Shown one piece after another: positions 32,212 to 45,000 of a stretch of DNA of 64,000 nucleotides. The notes under the pieces are model-generated. The model had not been told where the DNA came from. It saw only the letters and a program-made list of their open reading frames with translations, and made no database searches. Every line of letters starts with the position of its first letter. The stretch's first letter is position 1. Position numbers and translations under genes: made by a program. The stretch lies in NCBI GenBank assembly GCA_010909165.1, contig MU008204.1, positions 367,260 to 431,259 of the forward strand. Reading direction: 5' to 3'. The DNA is from Anthoceros angustus (lineage: Eukaryota > Streptophyta > Anthocerotopsida > Anthocerotales > Anthocerotaceae).

Positions 32212-35200
32212 TGGGCTATGCACTCGGGAGTTAAGTAGGGTTTCTTAGGATTGAAGGACAATAAAAGGAGGAATAAATTGGGGTAGCGCCGGACGAGGCT
32301 CGAGTATACTCCGACTGGAGTGAACAACGGACCTGCATTACTATGGCAAGCCCGACTACGCCGGAGTAACGGATAAGTCCGAACCCACCTGTGTCAAAAT
32401 AGGATAAGTACGCCAGTGAAAGTAACCTAGGAGCGAGGCGTGAGGATGACGAGGCGGCGCCACGTGGACGGCCCCGAGTGGAGGTCGCATGCGAGGTCAG
32501 ACCGTAACCTGCTGCAGGCCGCATAAGGTTATTCACGCCCGCCCGCGCGGCGTAAGGCCGCAGTAAGCAAGCGAGGGTCGAGTGCGCGCGCACTCGCGCG
32601 CACGACAACGAAGAGGCGCCTTCCGCCCAGAAGCTTACTTCCACAAGCGCCAAGGAGGGAGGTTCGCCGCCTCCGCATAATCCTCAGCCTTGCGCCCGCA
32701 ATCCGCTCGCGCATCTTTTGGGCGCCAGCCACAGAGGGCGCACTGGTTGAGCTGAACGCGGAAGGAGGAACATCGTGCTGACTCCGCCAGCAGACAAAAG
32801 AAAGAGGAGGAAAGCAATGGCACCCAAAAGCCGAAGTCTGGGAGCCATGGACCGTGGAGCGCAACATTGTGACCCGCGCTATCCGGACTTCGGCCCGGGC
32901 CGGAGGAAGCAGGGAATTGGTGCAGAGTGGCATCCGGACGTGTTCCAAATGGTCTCGACCTTTGACAACGCTACTCTAGTCCGGAGTTTGCCCGAAGATG
33001 TCAAGGCGATCAACAAGGAGGTCCGATCCAAGAACCTCCGGAGGACCCGAGGCGATGGACCTTGAGGTCCCGAGGATGGCCTACAACCGCCCAAGGAGGA
33101 AGAAGGGGCGCAGCGAGCCCCTTAAGGCGAAGGAAGATAGGGCCACGCCGCGATGCCGAGGCTCGAACGCAGCGACAACCAACGGATGGTTGATATCCGA
33201 TCCGGGATGAGTAAGGGCGTAGCCCGGATCATTGTCCATTGAACTCGCCACCAAGGTGGATCACCTTGGTGATAACTCGCTGGTATTCTCGCATGCGCCC
33301 AAGGGAAGAGAGCGACCGGGAAGGATTATCTTCGCCTGCGCCAGAGGCACGCAAGCTAAGGAGCGAGAAGCCTCGCCATCGGGGCCGACCCCATACCGAT
33401 TCATGTATGGGGACATTTCGAGCCCCTCAAGGAGGGAGAGCTTGAGCGGGCGCCCGGGGCCGGAGGCCCCGCTGTAGAGCGTGCAAGGGCGCCTGAGGTG
33501 GGGGTCGCCCTTCAAGACCAAGCGGACTGGAGGAGGACGATCGAGGATTCCTGACTCATACGTCGAGCGAACCCCTCACCACCTGTGGAAGTTTGGGAGG
33601 CGATTCCCCTTCCTCCTTTTGGTGCCCTCCGAACAGTGAGGGAGCCGATGCCGAGGGCGCCATGGCCCGCACCGGCGTAACAATAACAACCACGACGACG
33701 CCGAGCCCGACTCCGGGAGCAAGAGGCGGAAGACGCCGCTTACCAACGCAAAGACCTCGAAGGTGCAGACTTCTACCGCGAGTGGCAAGAGGTCAAGAGG
33801 CGGTAAGGAGGGCAAAGGGACGTGGCCCAAGGAGCAGGAGGTCACCGGCAGCCCCCACCTCGAGCCGGCCCCTGCCCCCACATGTGAAGGGGCAAAAGAG
33901 CTTGCTGACCCCCTCACCTCCTCCGAGCCCTGTGAGAAAGAGGGCACAAAGGAGTTAGAGGCCAAGAGGGCCAAAGAGGGTGAGACTCGACCACCACTGT
34001 GACCCGAGGGTCCCGATTAGGTCCGAGAACCCCCCCGACTTACCCCGGATCAAGGTATGGAGGTCCTTGGCGGACGAGAAATGCCGGCCCCACTACGGAC
34101 TTTGTGGGGCCTCACAGCGGCCGTGGAAGAAACACGGCGAAGTCCTGCTACATATGGACGGAATGCTTTGGGGTCTCTGGTACATGGAGAAGACCTGTGA
34201 AGTGGAGGCCACCCGAGGAGGATGGTGGAACCCAAGAGCAAGTGAAGGCGGCCGAGGGGCAAAGGAAAGGCGGAGTCCTCGCCGGATCGAGGAAGGGAAC
34301 GCCGGTGAGCGCGAGGCCCGGCGGTTCACAGATCGGGTTAAGGTTCTTCACTGCACACCAAGCAAGCCTGGGAGGCCCAAGCGGGAGGACCTTGCTGCAA
34401 AAGAGGGAAGCGCAGCAGAGGCGGAAGAGGCCCGCACAAGCAGAGAGCTCGACCGGGCGGAGGCGGCCCGGCCAGAGCGCCAAGTGGGCGAGGCCTGTAA
34501 AGGCGGCGAAGGAGCCAAGCCGCAAAAGAGCGACCGGGATCACATGCACGTGATCGGAACCGTGGAGAGTCACAGACCGAGGCTAACTCAAGGCCGTGAC
34601 AAAGGGCTATGGAGGTGCAAGGGCCAAGACTCGGGAGATAGGGGATCTCCGAGTGCAGCAGGAGGTAGAAGGGAGGCGCAGCAGATGGAGGATGAAGGAC
34701 ACGCCGGAGCTACAACCCAAGATGCGGAGCAAAGCAGTGATTCTCAACGAGAGAATCCACGACTCGAGCACGAAATAGAGCCCGCCCCTCAAGACGGAGG
34801 AAAATCGGCGACTATCCAAGGAGTTGGACGCTGCTGTGCCATGGAGCCGGAGGAAGTCCGAGCCTGGACGAGGTATCCGACCGCCTGAGAGGAGGGCGAG
34901 CTAAAGGCCGTAATGAACGGAGGAGCGCGAGCACCGGAAGCGTAAAAGCCGTCCACCGAGAAAGGCGGAAGGGAACGCCGCGCTATGGCGGGTAAGTCGG
35001 CGGAAAGGAAACGAGGAGCAAGTGAGCAACATGGCCGCAGGAGGTGACCGAGGCCGTAGCCTCGCGTGATACGCCTGCCCACCACAACCGGGCAGGAGAG
35101 GTGGCCCAACAAGCCGAAAGCAAGACGCCCCTAACACTTATGGCGAGGGAGTATCGGTGCTCCGCACACGTGGAAGAGGCACCAACAAGTCGATCTGTGA

Positions 35201-36556
35201 CTTTGCCTATTACCACGCCGAGCCCCAAGGCGAGAAGCCTCGACTCCGCAGACGGACGACCGGAAGGCTCAAGGAGATGAAGGCCACGGGGACAAAGACA
35301 GGACCCTAGTGGCCTGCTTGGAGATGACGGAGCGGCGGAGAGGAGCAACCGGAGGAGAACGAGGGAGCGCGGATGCGATCGAGGTAAGCACCCGCACCTC
35401 ACCATGGAAGGAGGGGCCAACGGGAGTCCGGGCGATCGGGAACCGGGAGGACTTGAGGAGAGCCACGGAGGAGTCCCGTGAGGGAGGAAACCTGGTGGAG
35501 TCCGACTTTGTCCGGACCCTGAGGGAGGCCGGACTCAAGTCCGGACCTCTAATAACTGACCCCGAGGTCCGGACCCCAGAGACAAGGACCCAGCCGGCCG
35601 ACCTGTGAAATAAGCCGGACTCAAGTTCGTGAGTGACAGACCTCGAGGACCGGATGCAGAAGGAGGAGCCCCTTCGACTTACGCTTAGGGGAGCCGAGAT
35701 ATGGTGGCCCCACCGCAAGGACCTGTGGAGGGGCCAGGGAGGATGACGCCGTGGTAACGCGGCTTGTCGACCGCCAGAGCCCAACCCGATGTGATTCCGG
35801 GAGAGGAGGGCCCGCCTCACGGATCATCCGATTGGGTGCACCACAACCGTGACGGGGATTGACCACCCATTCCGAGGGGGCCTGTGACCTTCCCACCCCA
35901 CAAGGAGATAGGGGGATAGGATGGTAGGCGATTAGGGTATACCGAGCTATCACCGTAATAGGGGTAATAAAGACGCCACCTTGGGCGCAGATAAGAGGGC
36001 CGAGGTCGCCTAGTAAAGCATCTTTCTTGGTGTTGATGCCGCTCTGCGCACCTTTGTGAGTCTTCTTGCTAACGTGAGTCCCGAGTCACCGAAAGGTGCA
36101 CGACACCCGGGAGATTGATCAAGGTCCCGTGACGGACTTAACGCGTTGTGGTGTGCAGGAAGGGTGATCGGTGATCCGTGTCGCCCGAGCCGCACCGAAC
36201 GGAACGCGTGAGCCGGAGGAACTCGGAGGGCGTGTAGAGCCCGGACGAGAGGCCCGCGAACGAGGAGGTCCGGATCACAGAATCGCGGCTTTTCTAAGAC
36301 CAAGAGTGTAGCGTGAGGGAGAGAGGAAAGGATCGATGCGTGAGGATGTGAACGAGGACGCGAACGGGTCTAAACGCTTGGCCATACCGGCCCAGACGGT
36401 GAACGCGAGTAGTTAGGAGTATGTGTGTTGAGACGAACGAGCGCTAAGGACGGTAAGAATCACCAAACGCGTAAACGGGCCTATCATTCCCTTGGGAACG
36501 GACTTCTTCCTACAACGACACGGATTGTGCCGCGCCATCAGAAAAGTCACGCCACA
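32212..36556 (+). repeat. 5' LTR of the gypsy element
   Basis: Starts TGGGCTATGCACTCGGGAG and ends GTCACGCCACA just before the primer-binding site. It matches the 3' LTR along its length, but with dozens of 1-5 base indels and few substitutions. It is strongly purine-rich on the + strand, contains repeated AAGTCCGGAC(T) motifs near 35500-35620, and holds a decayed protein-like frame at about 32817-35310. Confidence 0.85.
32817..35310 (+). pseudogene. Protein-like reading frame inside the 5' LTR
   Basis: Begins MAPKSR. In alternating frames it continues through HPDVFQM, FDNATLVRSLPEDVKAINKE, a long Glu/Lys/Arg/Ala-rich stretch likely to be coiled coil (for example 33980-34888) and a block AHVEEA near 35170. 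The same order is found in the 3' LTR, and the AHVEEAIQQVD block recurs at 55949 in a longer open frame. No known domain was recognised. A coding module lying wholly within an LTR is unusual. Confidence 0.45.
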
Positions 36557-36557
36557 T

Positions 36558-36576
36558 TTTGGCGCTGCCGGGAATG
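36558..36576 (+). promoter_or_regulatory. Primer-binding site, tRNA-Asp type
   Basis: TTTGGCGCTGCCGGGAATG follows the 5' LTR. Plant elements primed by tRNA-Asp have TGGCGCCGTTGCCGGGGA here. This copy is shorter by about three bases within the match, consistent with the small deletions seen elsewhere. Confidence 0.75.
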
Positions 36577-36829
36577 AAATCGGTCTGTGGTGCCGCAGTG
36601 CGCCCTTAGGAAGAGAAGGTAAGTGAATGCGTGGCGGTCGAGCGACGGTCAAGAGTGAACTGGGGAGGATCGGACGTGGTCACCTCGGCTCTCCGAGCCG
36701 TGAGAGAGAGACGCCAAACCCAACGAGAGAGCACCGCCGATCGAGGAGGAGAACGTGGTCGAATTGTCGGACCAAGACGAGTACGCAAGGGGACGCCAAC
36801 GGAAGAAGGTAGGATGCCCACGCCTAACC

Positions 36830-37720
36830 CATCGATGGCGCAGCCATGGCCCCTACCTCGACCAAACAAGCGACTCCATATCTGGAGGGAAGAAGGAGCG
36901 GATGCGAGACCTTTGTGGAGGACTTCGTGTCCAAAGCCAACTTCAACGGAGAGGGAGTCGACGCCTCATCCAAATTTTTCCAAGGGGTTCTCCGAGGACA
37001 CCGCTCAATGGTATCGGAGAAAGTACCACCGGAGAATGCCCCACCCGCCTGCTTGAAGCTTTGAAAATGCCTTCTTAGAACGGTTTCGAGGATCGACCAG
37101 TGAGGGGTATGTATTATCAAAGTTGGAAAATCAAGCGAGGGAAGAAGGAGAAGCCGGGCTCAGACATCGAGCGGTTCTATGCCCGAGGATCGGCATCCAA
37201 CCCATACCACGATGCAAGCGGTGGTTCGCGTCTAGCCAAACCCATGTGCACGCCCCGCCGCCGAGAAGGACGTGGGCAAGTCGAGCCAAAACTACGAGGA
37301 ATCGCTACATCGAGGATAAAGAACCGCCAAGGAGGCAAGAAGAAGAAGAAGAAACGGGGTTCACTCGAGGAGGAAGAGTCTTCGAGGAGGAGGAAGACCA
37401 ATGAGGTGTCTTCGAGGAGGAGCAAGTCCAAGAAGAGACGGAGGTCTCTAGCGAGGAAGAGTATCCCGCAAGAAGAAGAGCAAGAAGCCCCAAAAAGAAG
37501 TGGTAAGAAGGAGGTGGTGACACCAAGACCGTCCGAGAAGCTCCGACCCGACTCCTCAAAGGAGGTAGCAGTCCGCGGGAGGACCGGAAAAGTGATAAAG
37601 AGAGTAGAGGACCGCGATAAACTGTGTTAAGGACCGAGCGCGGAAAACACCGACTACGAACGCATCTCGTGTGCCGTGCCAAGAACACGGCCATTCGAAG
37701 TCCAACCGCCTCAAGGCCGG
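36830..37720 (+). pseudogene. gag region of the gypsy element
   Basis: Fragments in all three frames match a retrotransposon capsid domain: KFFQG, WYRRKYHRRMP, then an FLERFRG block, then ERFYARGSASNPY. A Lys/Arg/Glu-rich linker follows (37320-37500). A degenerate zinc-knuckle-like stretch near 37665-37700 (CQEHGHSKSNRL in one frame) ends the region. Gag forms the particle that packages the element's RNA; this copy cannot encode an intact protein. Confidence 0.6.
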
Positions 37721-38639
37721 CATCAAGTGGACTACGAATACGAGGAGGAGGCCGAGGAGCAATGGGAAGAGGCCTATCGTGTGAAGCCCTCTCCGCGATA
37801 TCCCAAAACCATGTATCCGCCAACCGGAGGTCCACACAACGGGCCCCACCGATGCAAAGACCGCATGGGAGCCCCTTCGTATCCTCCGCACGGCCGTGGT
37901 CTGCTGGAACCGCGGAATCTCGCCATTACTCCAACGCGTGTCCGCACTCAACGAGGTGGTAATGGGGACTTCGAGCGTGGCGATGGTGCGGCATAAGGCA
38001 GACGCTATGTCCCAACCCCGACAAGGACGTACGATATGCCACACCGCGGAGAACCCCGACCACCAACGCCACCTCCTAAGACCACTGCACGGCAAGTCAA
38101 GATGCTCATGGAGTGGGAAGAGATTCCAGGTACGCGAGATGGAAAAGAACAAGAAGGTACGTGGGGTGTCGAAAGGAGTGGAAATCTTGAGGTGTCTACT
38201 CAGAGTCAAGGAAGGAGCGAGAAAGGCGCCATTGAAGAAGAACAAGATCGAGGAAGGCCACGGACGCCGAGGAAGGCAATCAAACGGAAATACCAGCAGA
38301 GGATCCGACCGATGAAGGAGGGCTGACGGCAGCCCGCCGAGGGATTACCCAAGGAAGTTCTCCGCAGATGTGGAGAACGGTGCCTGACGGCGACGTTAGC
38401 CAGACGTAGTCCGGAGGTGACCGAGATGTTGCAGGAGGAAATGCGCAAGCATCCGGAGAATACCGTAACACGGGTGACCCGGGAGAGGATGAGGACGCAG
38501 CAGGATCCTCGATTGGGGTAGAAGCCTCGCCTTTAATGTGGCGGACTGATGATGAATCGCCAAGACCAGTCCTTTCGTGCCGAGGGATAACCCAACCGAC
38601 AAGAGGTCCGCCGGGCCGTTAGGGAAACCCACCGGCGGA

Positions 38640-38930
38640 GCACCAAAGCCGTGAAGGGTAGCATGTGGAAGTGAGGGTGGTGTCCCATACGACCTGTGGG
38701 GCGCCAGTGGTACAAGTGGAGATTGGATGTATCATCAAGGATGTACTTGGACACGGGTCCGAGTCAACCTCATCACCCACCAGACGAAAATTGGGCTTCA
38801 CATCCTTCAACCTCAACGAAGACTCGAATGGCGTACATGTCAAGAAGAGATCCGCGGGAGTTAACCGGAACCATAGCCCCGCGCACCCTACAAACCGGAT
38901 TTTGTTGTGATCAAACCGCCGGACCATTAG
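38640..38930 (+). pseudogene. Aspartic protease region of the gypsy element
   Basis: A VSHTTCGAPVVQVEIGCIIKD stretch (38670-38735) leads into LDTG at 38747-38758, the active-site triad of retroviral-type proteases, followed by a TGPS/GSES ambiguity caused by a one-base slip. Downstream sequence keeps the spacing expected of a protease before reverse transcriptase. Confidence 0.65.
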
Positions 38931-39639
38931 GGTATGAGGTGTTGCTGGGCCATGGGGTTGGCCTGCAAGCTACACTTTGGAAGGAAGGAGATTCACTTCA
39001 AGCCGTGGATGGGACCCTAAGGTGCGAGAAGGGAGGTTGCTATCACCGGAGCAAGGACACCTATTGTGGGAAACCGTGAGCACTCGGGTATACCTCGGAG
39101 GACTCCACCGGCGACGAACAAGATAGTTCCGAGGAGGCGACTTTTCGCCAAGATCCGCCGGTCCGAGGAGGAGATGGACTACGCGGATGCCTTTGGAAGT
39201 GGTTGATTGTTTTGAGTAAACGCCACAACGGGCCGGAGGAAGGAAGTGAAGAGGAGGTCGGACCAAAGACAAGGGGAGACAACAAGAGTCGGACCAAGGA
39301 AAAGCGGACATCAAGGAGTAACACGATTCACCTCCGACGAGCTCTTCGAGAATGGGGATGCGAGAGGACGATCCCGAGAGGAGGACGAGGGGTTTGGACG
39401 CAATGAGGCAAAGACGGAACGGGAGACGGTGAACCCGGACGACGTGGAAGAAGTGGAGGTCCGCAAAAATTCAAGTTTAAGAAAGGCATGCCTCGGACCA
39501 AGGAAGGACTAAAGCACTGGGAGTTTTAAGGTGTTCCTTCAAGGTCACGGACATGAAGGGCATTCAAGAAGTGGGAGAGCATAAGATCGAAGCCGTGAGC
39601 GTGCCACCGAATCCGACAATACAAGCTCAACCCCAAGTA

Positions 39640-40110
39640 TTCGATCAAGGTGAAGGAGGTCCTTGATAAGTACCGGAGGCAGACATCATTTTCCCCATCG
39701 TCACAGCCGAGTGGGTCGCTACCGATTGTGGTGGTTCCCAAGAAACAGCCAAATTGCATGCCAAGATTGAGGAAGCTCAACGAACGAGAAGGACCACTTC
39801 CGATGCCATTCAGAGACGACATTTTGGACAAGGTGGTCGGACGGACTACTTACTCCTTCCCGGATGGCTACTGGACATAACCAATTGCACCTAAGGGAGT
39901 CGGACCGACAAGACGACCTTCACTACGGAGTGGGTACGCTTGCCTACAAGAGAAGTGCCTTTGGGATGACCGAGTGTCTCATGCGTATGGTGACCAACGC
40001 CTTCCGTGACTTCGAGGGACTTCATGGAGATATTCTGGATGATTTTGTGTGCATGGGGAGGTGGACAAACACCTTGGGCATCTAAGAAGGTGCTTGAGCG
40101 CCGAGACTCA
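39640..40110 (+). pseudogene. Reverse transcriptase region of the gypsy element
   Basis: Frame 39650-39880 reads LPIVVVPKKQ, LRKLNEREGPLPMPF, DDILDKVVGRTTYSF. The next frame (39880-40085) reads YNQLHL, GTLAYKRSAFGM, RMVTNAFRDF and ILDDF (40032-40046), the last being the polymerase YxDD-type active site. All conserved RT blocks are present in order, separated by frameshifts near 39880 and 39920. Confidence 0.85.
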
Positions 40111-40399
40111 ATTGAGCCTACACCGAGAAATGCTACTTTGGAATGACGGAGGGAATCTTGTGGACATCGTGGCTGAATCGAGGTGGACCAGACAAGGTCC
40201 GGTCATCCGCCTCCACCACGAACCTAAAGGAGCCGAGAGGTTTCGAATGGTGGGATACTACCGTTTATTAAGGACTTCGAAGAGGGCGGCTAAGTTGATG
40301 TAATCATCGGAAGGAGGAGGTTTGGACCGGTCACGTGGAGCGAGAGGAGGCCTTCGGATTTACGTAACACCTTGGTAACCGTTCTAAGAGGACCGGATC

Positions 40400-40700
40400 G
40401 AGCAAGAAATTTCATGTGTATGTAGATGTGTCCGCTGCTATCGGAGTAGTGCCGAGCGGACGACAAGCGGCGGGATTATCCCGTATACTGGACGACACTC
40501 ACCCACGAACTAAAAATACACAACTACAGAAGAATCGGGTATGGTATATGTCGCCAAGAAATTCGACACTACCTACTACCCAAAGGAGTTTGTGTTCTAT
40601 GTAGACCACTTTGCTCAAGCATCCGTGAATAAGACGGACCGTCCGGACGGATAGCAAGGTGGATATTGTTGCGCAGGAGTTCACGTCAAGTGGAAACAAG
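40400..40700 (+). pseudogene. RNase H region of the gypsy element
   Basis: FHVYVDVSAAIGVV (40410-40450) resembles the first RNase H strand of Ty3/gypsy pol, with the catalytic Asp in YVD. Further blocks follow in other frames around 40550-40620. Placed by order between RT and integrase. Confidence 0.6.
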
Positions 40701-40999
40701 ACAAGGGAGGCAAGACTAAATGCGATTTCGTCACGATTGAAAACAGAGCAGTGTTGAGAGAAGATGCTCCTGGATGAGACATTGGTTGCCGCAGAAAGTA
40801 CAACCGAGGAGCCCACCGATCAACCCCAAGAGAACGGCATTTAGAAGTGAGAAGGGAGGGTCCGGCCGTCCGACCTAAGAAATAGAGCGGTACTGGGAAT
40901 GGAGCTTCAAAATCGACTCGGGATGAGGGAGGCATTCGTGCACTATGCTCGACCCTTCGTAATGTACAACGGTGTGTGTTCAAATTAGGGCCGACGGAG

Positions 41000-41660
41000 T
41001 AGAACGAAGGTACTTGCAACCGCAGAGACAGGAGCTCGCCAAGGGAATGCACGAAGGATTGGGGGACACTACGCAAAGACAGTCACCACCAAAAGATTTT
41101 GAAGCGGACCGGTGGCCAACAATGTATGGGGACACCCACCGCTTAGGAAGAAGTGTGATGCTTGTCGGATCGGAAGCCAACCCCGACGACACGGGCCGCT
41201 AGTACCGATATTGGCACCGCACCTTCAAAAGTGGGGTATTGACTTTGTTGGACCTATACACCCAAGACACACACAAAGGAGATACATCCCGTGGCAACGA
41301 CCATCGCACTGTGGGTAGAGGCGGTATGACAAGAACGGACTCAAATACCGTGGCCAAATTCTGACGAGAACATCATAACCCGCACGGATGTCCGCCGCTT
41401 GGTAAGTGATAGGGGAACCCATTTCCTTAATGATGTGGTGGCCGCCATGACGGAGTATTTCGCATCAATCATCGCAAGACGGCACCCTACAATCCTAAGG
41501 CCAATGGACAGAGAAGACAAATGGGCTCATCCGCAGGATTCTCGAATAAACTCACGGAACTACGCCCATGACTGGATACTCCATCCATCCGTGGGCGCTC
41601 CGGACAGCAGAGAAGGTGACCACACAACGGACCCTTACTTGACCTTGACACTCCCGTAAT
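41000..41660 (+). pseudogene. Integrase region of the gypsy element
   Basis: The zinc-binding end (KKCDACRIGSQPRRHGPLVPI, 41150-41210) leads to KWGIDFVGPI (about 41231-41260), then VSDRGTHFLNDVV (41402-41440) with the second catalytic Asp. The third catalytic region (NGL, RRILE; about 41515-41550) is out of frame. HHCC and DDE elements are in the correct order. A chromodomain was not seen downstream. Confidence 0.85.
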
Positions 41661-42031
41661 GCCGTGAGAGTTTGAAGTGCCCACTTTTCGAGTAATGATG
41701 GAAGGAGACGAGAAGAGGAAAGCCAGAGCGACTCTTGGGGTTTGTTCAAGACAGAGGATGGGGAAGAAGCTCACCAAGATGCACAGGTGCAAAACCAAAT
41801 AAAGATTTGGCACGATCGCCGATCTGAATCGAGTATGTAAAGGAAGGGACCGCCCTCCTTTATGATAGTCATACATGCATTTTCCGTGCAAACTTCACCG
41901 AGATGGATGGGTCCGTATCAAGTGGTGCAAGTATATGACAACGGGTCCGGCCCAGCCACGCCTAGATGGAGAGCTGCCCACTGTGAACGGTGGCGGTGAA
42001 GAAGTATCATGCTTAGTGTTGGCGAGACGCC

Positions 42032-42046
42032 AAGATGAGAAGGGAG
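42032..42046 (+). promoter_or_regulatory. Polypurine tract of the gypsy element
   Basis: AAGATGAGAAGGGAG, all purine except one T, ends two bases before the 3' LTR start TGTGGCTATG. This is the standard position of the plus-strand primer. Confidence 0.7.
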
Positions 42047-42048
42047 TA

Positions 42049-45000
42049 TGTGGCTATGCACTTCGGGAGTTAAGAAATAAGTAGGGTTTCGCTTTTTAGG
42101 ATTGAAGGATAAATAAGGCGAAAAGGAGGAATAAATTGGGGTAGCGCCGAGGCTCGGAGTATACTCCCGACTGGAGTGAACAACGGACCCCTGACCACTA
42201 TGGCAAGCTCCGACTACGCCGAGTAACGGATAAGTCCGAACCCACCTGTGTCAAAATAGGATAAGTACGCCAGAAAGTAACCTAGGAGCGAGGCGTGAGG
42301 ATGCGAGGCGGCGCCACGGACGGCCCCGAGTGGAGGTCGCATGAGGCCTGACCTCGCGAGGCCGTTATAAGGCAGTATTCACGCCCGCGGCGCGCGCGTA
42401 AGGCCGCAGTAAGCGAGGGTCGAGTAAGCCATGCACTCGCCACGGACAACGAAGAGGCGCCGGCCAGCATTCCACAAGCGCCAAGGAGGGAGGTCATGCC
42501 GCAGCCTCCGCAATCCTCATAGCCTTGCGCCCGCAATCCGCTCGGCGCTATCTTTTGGGCGCCAGCCAGAGCGCGCACCGCTGGGCATAACGCGCGAAGG
42601 AGGAACATCGTGCCGGACTCGCGCCTACAAAGAACAAGAGGAGGAGAAAGCAATGGCACCCAAAAGCCGAGAAGTCTGGGAGCCATGGACCGTGGAGCGC
42701 AACATTGTGACCCGCGCTATCCGGACTTCCCGGCCGGAGGAAGTGGGGAATTGGTGAGTGGCATCCGGACGTGTTCCAAATGGTCGACCTTTGACAACGC
42801 ACTCTAGTCCGGAGTTTGCCCGAAGATGCCGCGGCGATCAACAAGGAGGTCCGATCCAAGAACCTCCGGAGGAGGAGGCGATGGACCTTGAGGTCCCGAG
42901 GATGGCCTACAACCGCCCAAGGAGGAAGAAGGGGCGTGCCGAGCCCCTTAAGGCGGGAAGATAGGGCCAGCCGCGGCGAGGCTCGAACGCGGACAACCAA
43001 CGGATGGTTGATATCCGATCCGCCGGATGCCGAGTAAGGGCGGTAGCCCGGATCATTGTCCATTGAACTCGCCACCAAGGTGGATCACCTTGGTGATAAC
43101 TGCTGGTCTCGCATGCGCCCAATGGGAGAGCGGACTGGGAAGGATTATCGCCTGCCTTCGCCAGAGGCACGCAAGCTAAGGAGCGAAGCCTCATGGGGCC
43201 GACCTACCGATTCATGTATGGGGACATTTCGAGCTCTCAAGGAGAGCTTGAGCGGCGCCAAGGGCCGGAGGCCCCGCTGTAGAGCGTGCAAGGGCGCCGA
43301 GGTGGGGGTCGCCCTTCAAGACCAAGCGACTCGGAGGAGGACGATCGAGGATTCCTGACTCCATACGTCTGAGCGAACCCCTCACCACCTGTGAAGTTTG
43401 GGAGGCGATTCCCCTTCCTCCTTTTGGTGCCTCCGAGCCGGCAAGACAGAGGGAGCCGATGCCGAGGGCGCATGGCCCGCACCGGCTGTAACAATGCCCA
43501 ACAACCACGACGGCCGCCGAGCCCCGACGAACTCAACGGGAGCAAGAGGAAGACGGTGCCGCTTACCAACGCAAAGACTCGAGGTGCACTACCGCCCACC
43601 TGAGTGGCAAGAGGTCAAGAGGCGTAAGGAGGGCGAAGGGACGTGGCCCAAGGAGCAGGAGGTCACCGCGCACCCCCACCTCGAGCCGGCCTGCCCCGGC
43701 TGTGAAGGGGCAAAAGAGCTTGCTCCGACCCCTCACCTCCTCCGAGCCCTGTGAGAAAGAGGGCACAAAGGAGTTAGAGGCCAAGAGGGCCAAAGAGGGT
43801 GAGACTGACCACCACTGTGACCCGAGGGTCCCGATTAGGTCCGAGAACCCACCGACTTACTCCCGATCAAGGTATGGAGGTCCTTGGCGAGAAATGCCGG
43901 CCCCACTACGGACTTTGTACTCACCGCGGCCGTGGAAGAAACACTAAGTCTGCCTACATGGACGGAATGCTTTGGGGTCTCGTGGTACAGGAGAAGACCT
44001 GTGAAGTGGAGGCCACCCGAGGAGGATGGTGGAACCCAAGAGCAAGTGAAGGCGGCAAAGGAAAGGCGGAGTCCCTCGCCGGATCGAGGAAGGGAACGCC
44101 GGGTGAGCGAGGCCCGGTTCACAGATCGGGTTAAGGTTCTTCACCGGCGGTCAAGCAAGCTCAGAGGCCCAAGCGCGGAGGACCTTGCGTAAGAGGGAAG
44201 CGCAGCAGAGGCTAAGAGGCCCGGCACGCAGAGAGCTCGACCGCGAGGCGGCCGGCAGCCGCGGGCGAGGCCAAAGGCGGCGAAGGAGTCAAGCAAAAGA
44301 GCGACCGGATCACTACGTGATCGAACCGAGGAAAGAGCCGCGGCAATGAGCACAAGGCGACAGCGGCCATGGAGGAAGGGCCAAGACTGGGAGATAGGAT
44401 CTCCGAGTACCGCAGAGGGGAGGCGGCAGCAGATGGAGGACAAGAAGGACACTGAGCTACAACCCAAGATGCGTGAGCAGCAGTGATTCTCAACGAGAAT
44501 CCACGACTCGAGCACGAAATAGCCTGGCCTCAAGACGGAGGAAAATCGCGACTATCCAAGGAGTTGGACGCTGTGCTGCTGTATGAGCCGGAGGAAGTCC
44601 GAGCGGACGGAGGTATCCGACACTGGAGAGGAGCGGAGCTAAAGGCCGTAATGAACGGAGGAGCGAGCACCGGAAGGTAAAAGAAGCCGCCGTCCACCGA
44701 GAAAGGCGGAAGGGAACGCCGCGCTATGGCGGTAAGTCGGCGGAAAGGAAACGGAGAGCGGAGCAACAGTGCACTGCAGGAGGTGACCGAGGCCGCCTTG
44801 TAGCCTCACGTGATACAGCCCGCCCACCACAACCGGGCAGAGAGGTGGCCCAACAAGCCGAAAAGACGCCTAACACTTATGGCGGAGGGAGTATCGGTGC
44901 CCGCACACGTGGAAGAGGCAATTCAACAAGTCGATCTGACTTTGCCTATTACCACGCCGAGCTCTCAAGGCGAGAAGCCTCTCGACGCCGGCACGGACCC

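Noticed and set aside
35269-35820. 183-codon minus-strand frame in the 5' LTR
   Set aside because: It is antisense to the purine-rich LTR. Open pyrimidine-rich frames on this strand occur throughout the LTR and have no known domain.
37556-38245. 229-codon minus-strand frame in the gypsy internal region
   Set aside because: It is antisense to gag and the protease approach on an element whose recognisable genes are all on the plus strand. No domain seen.
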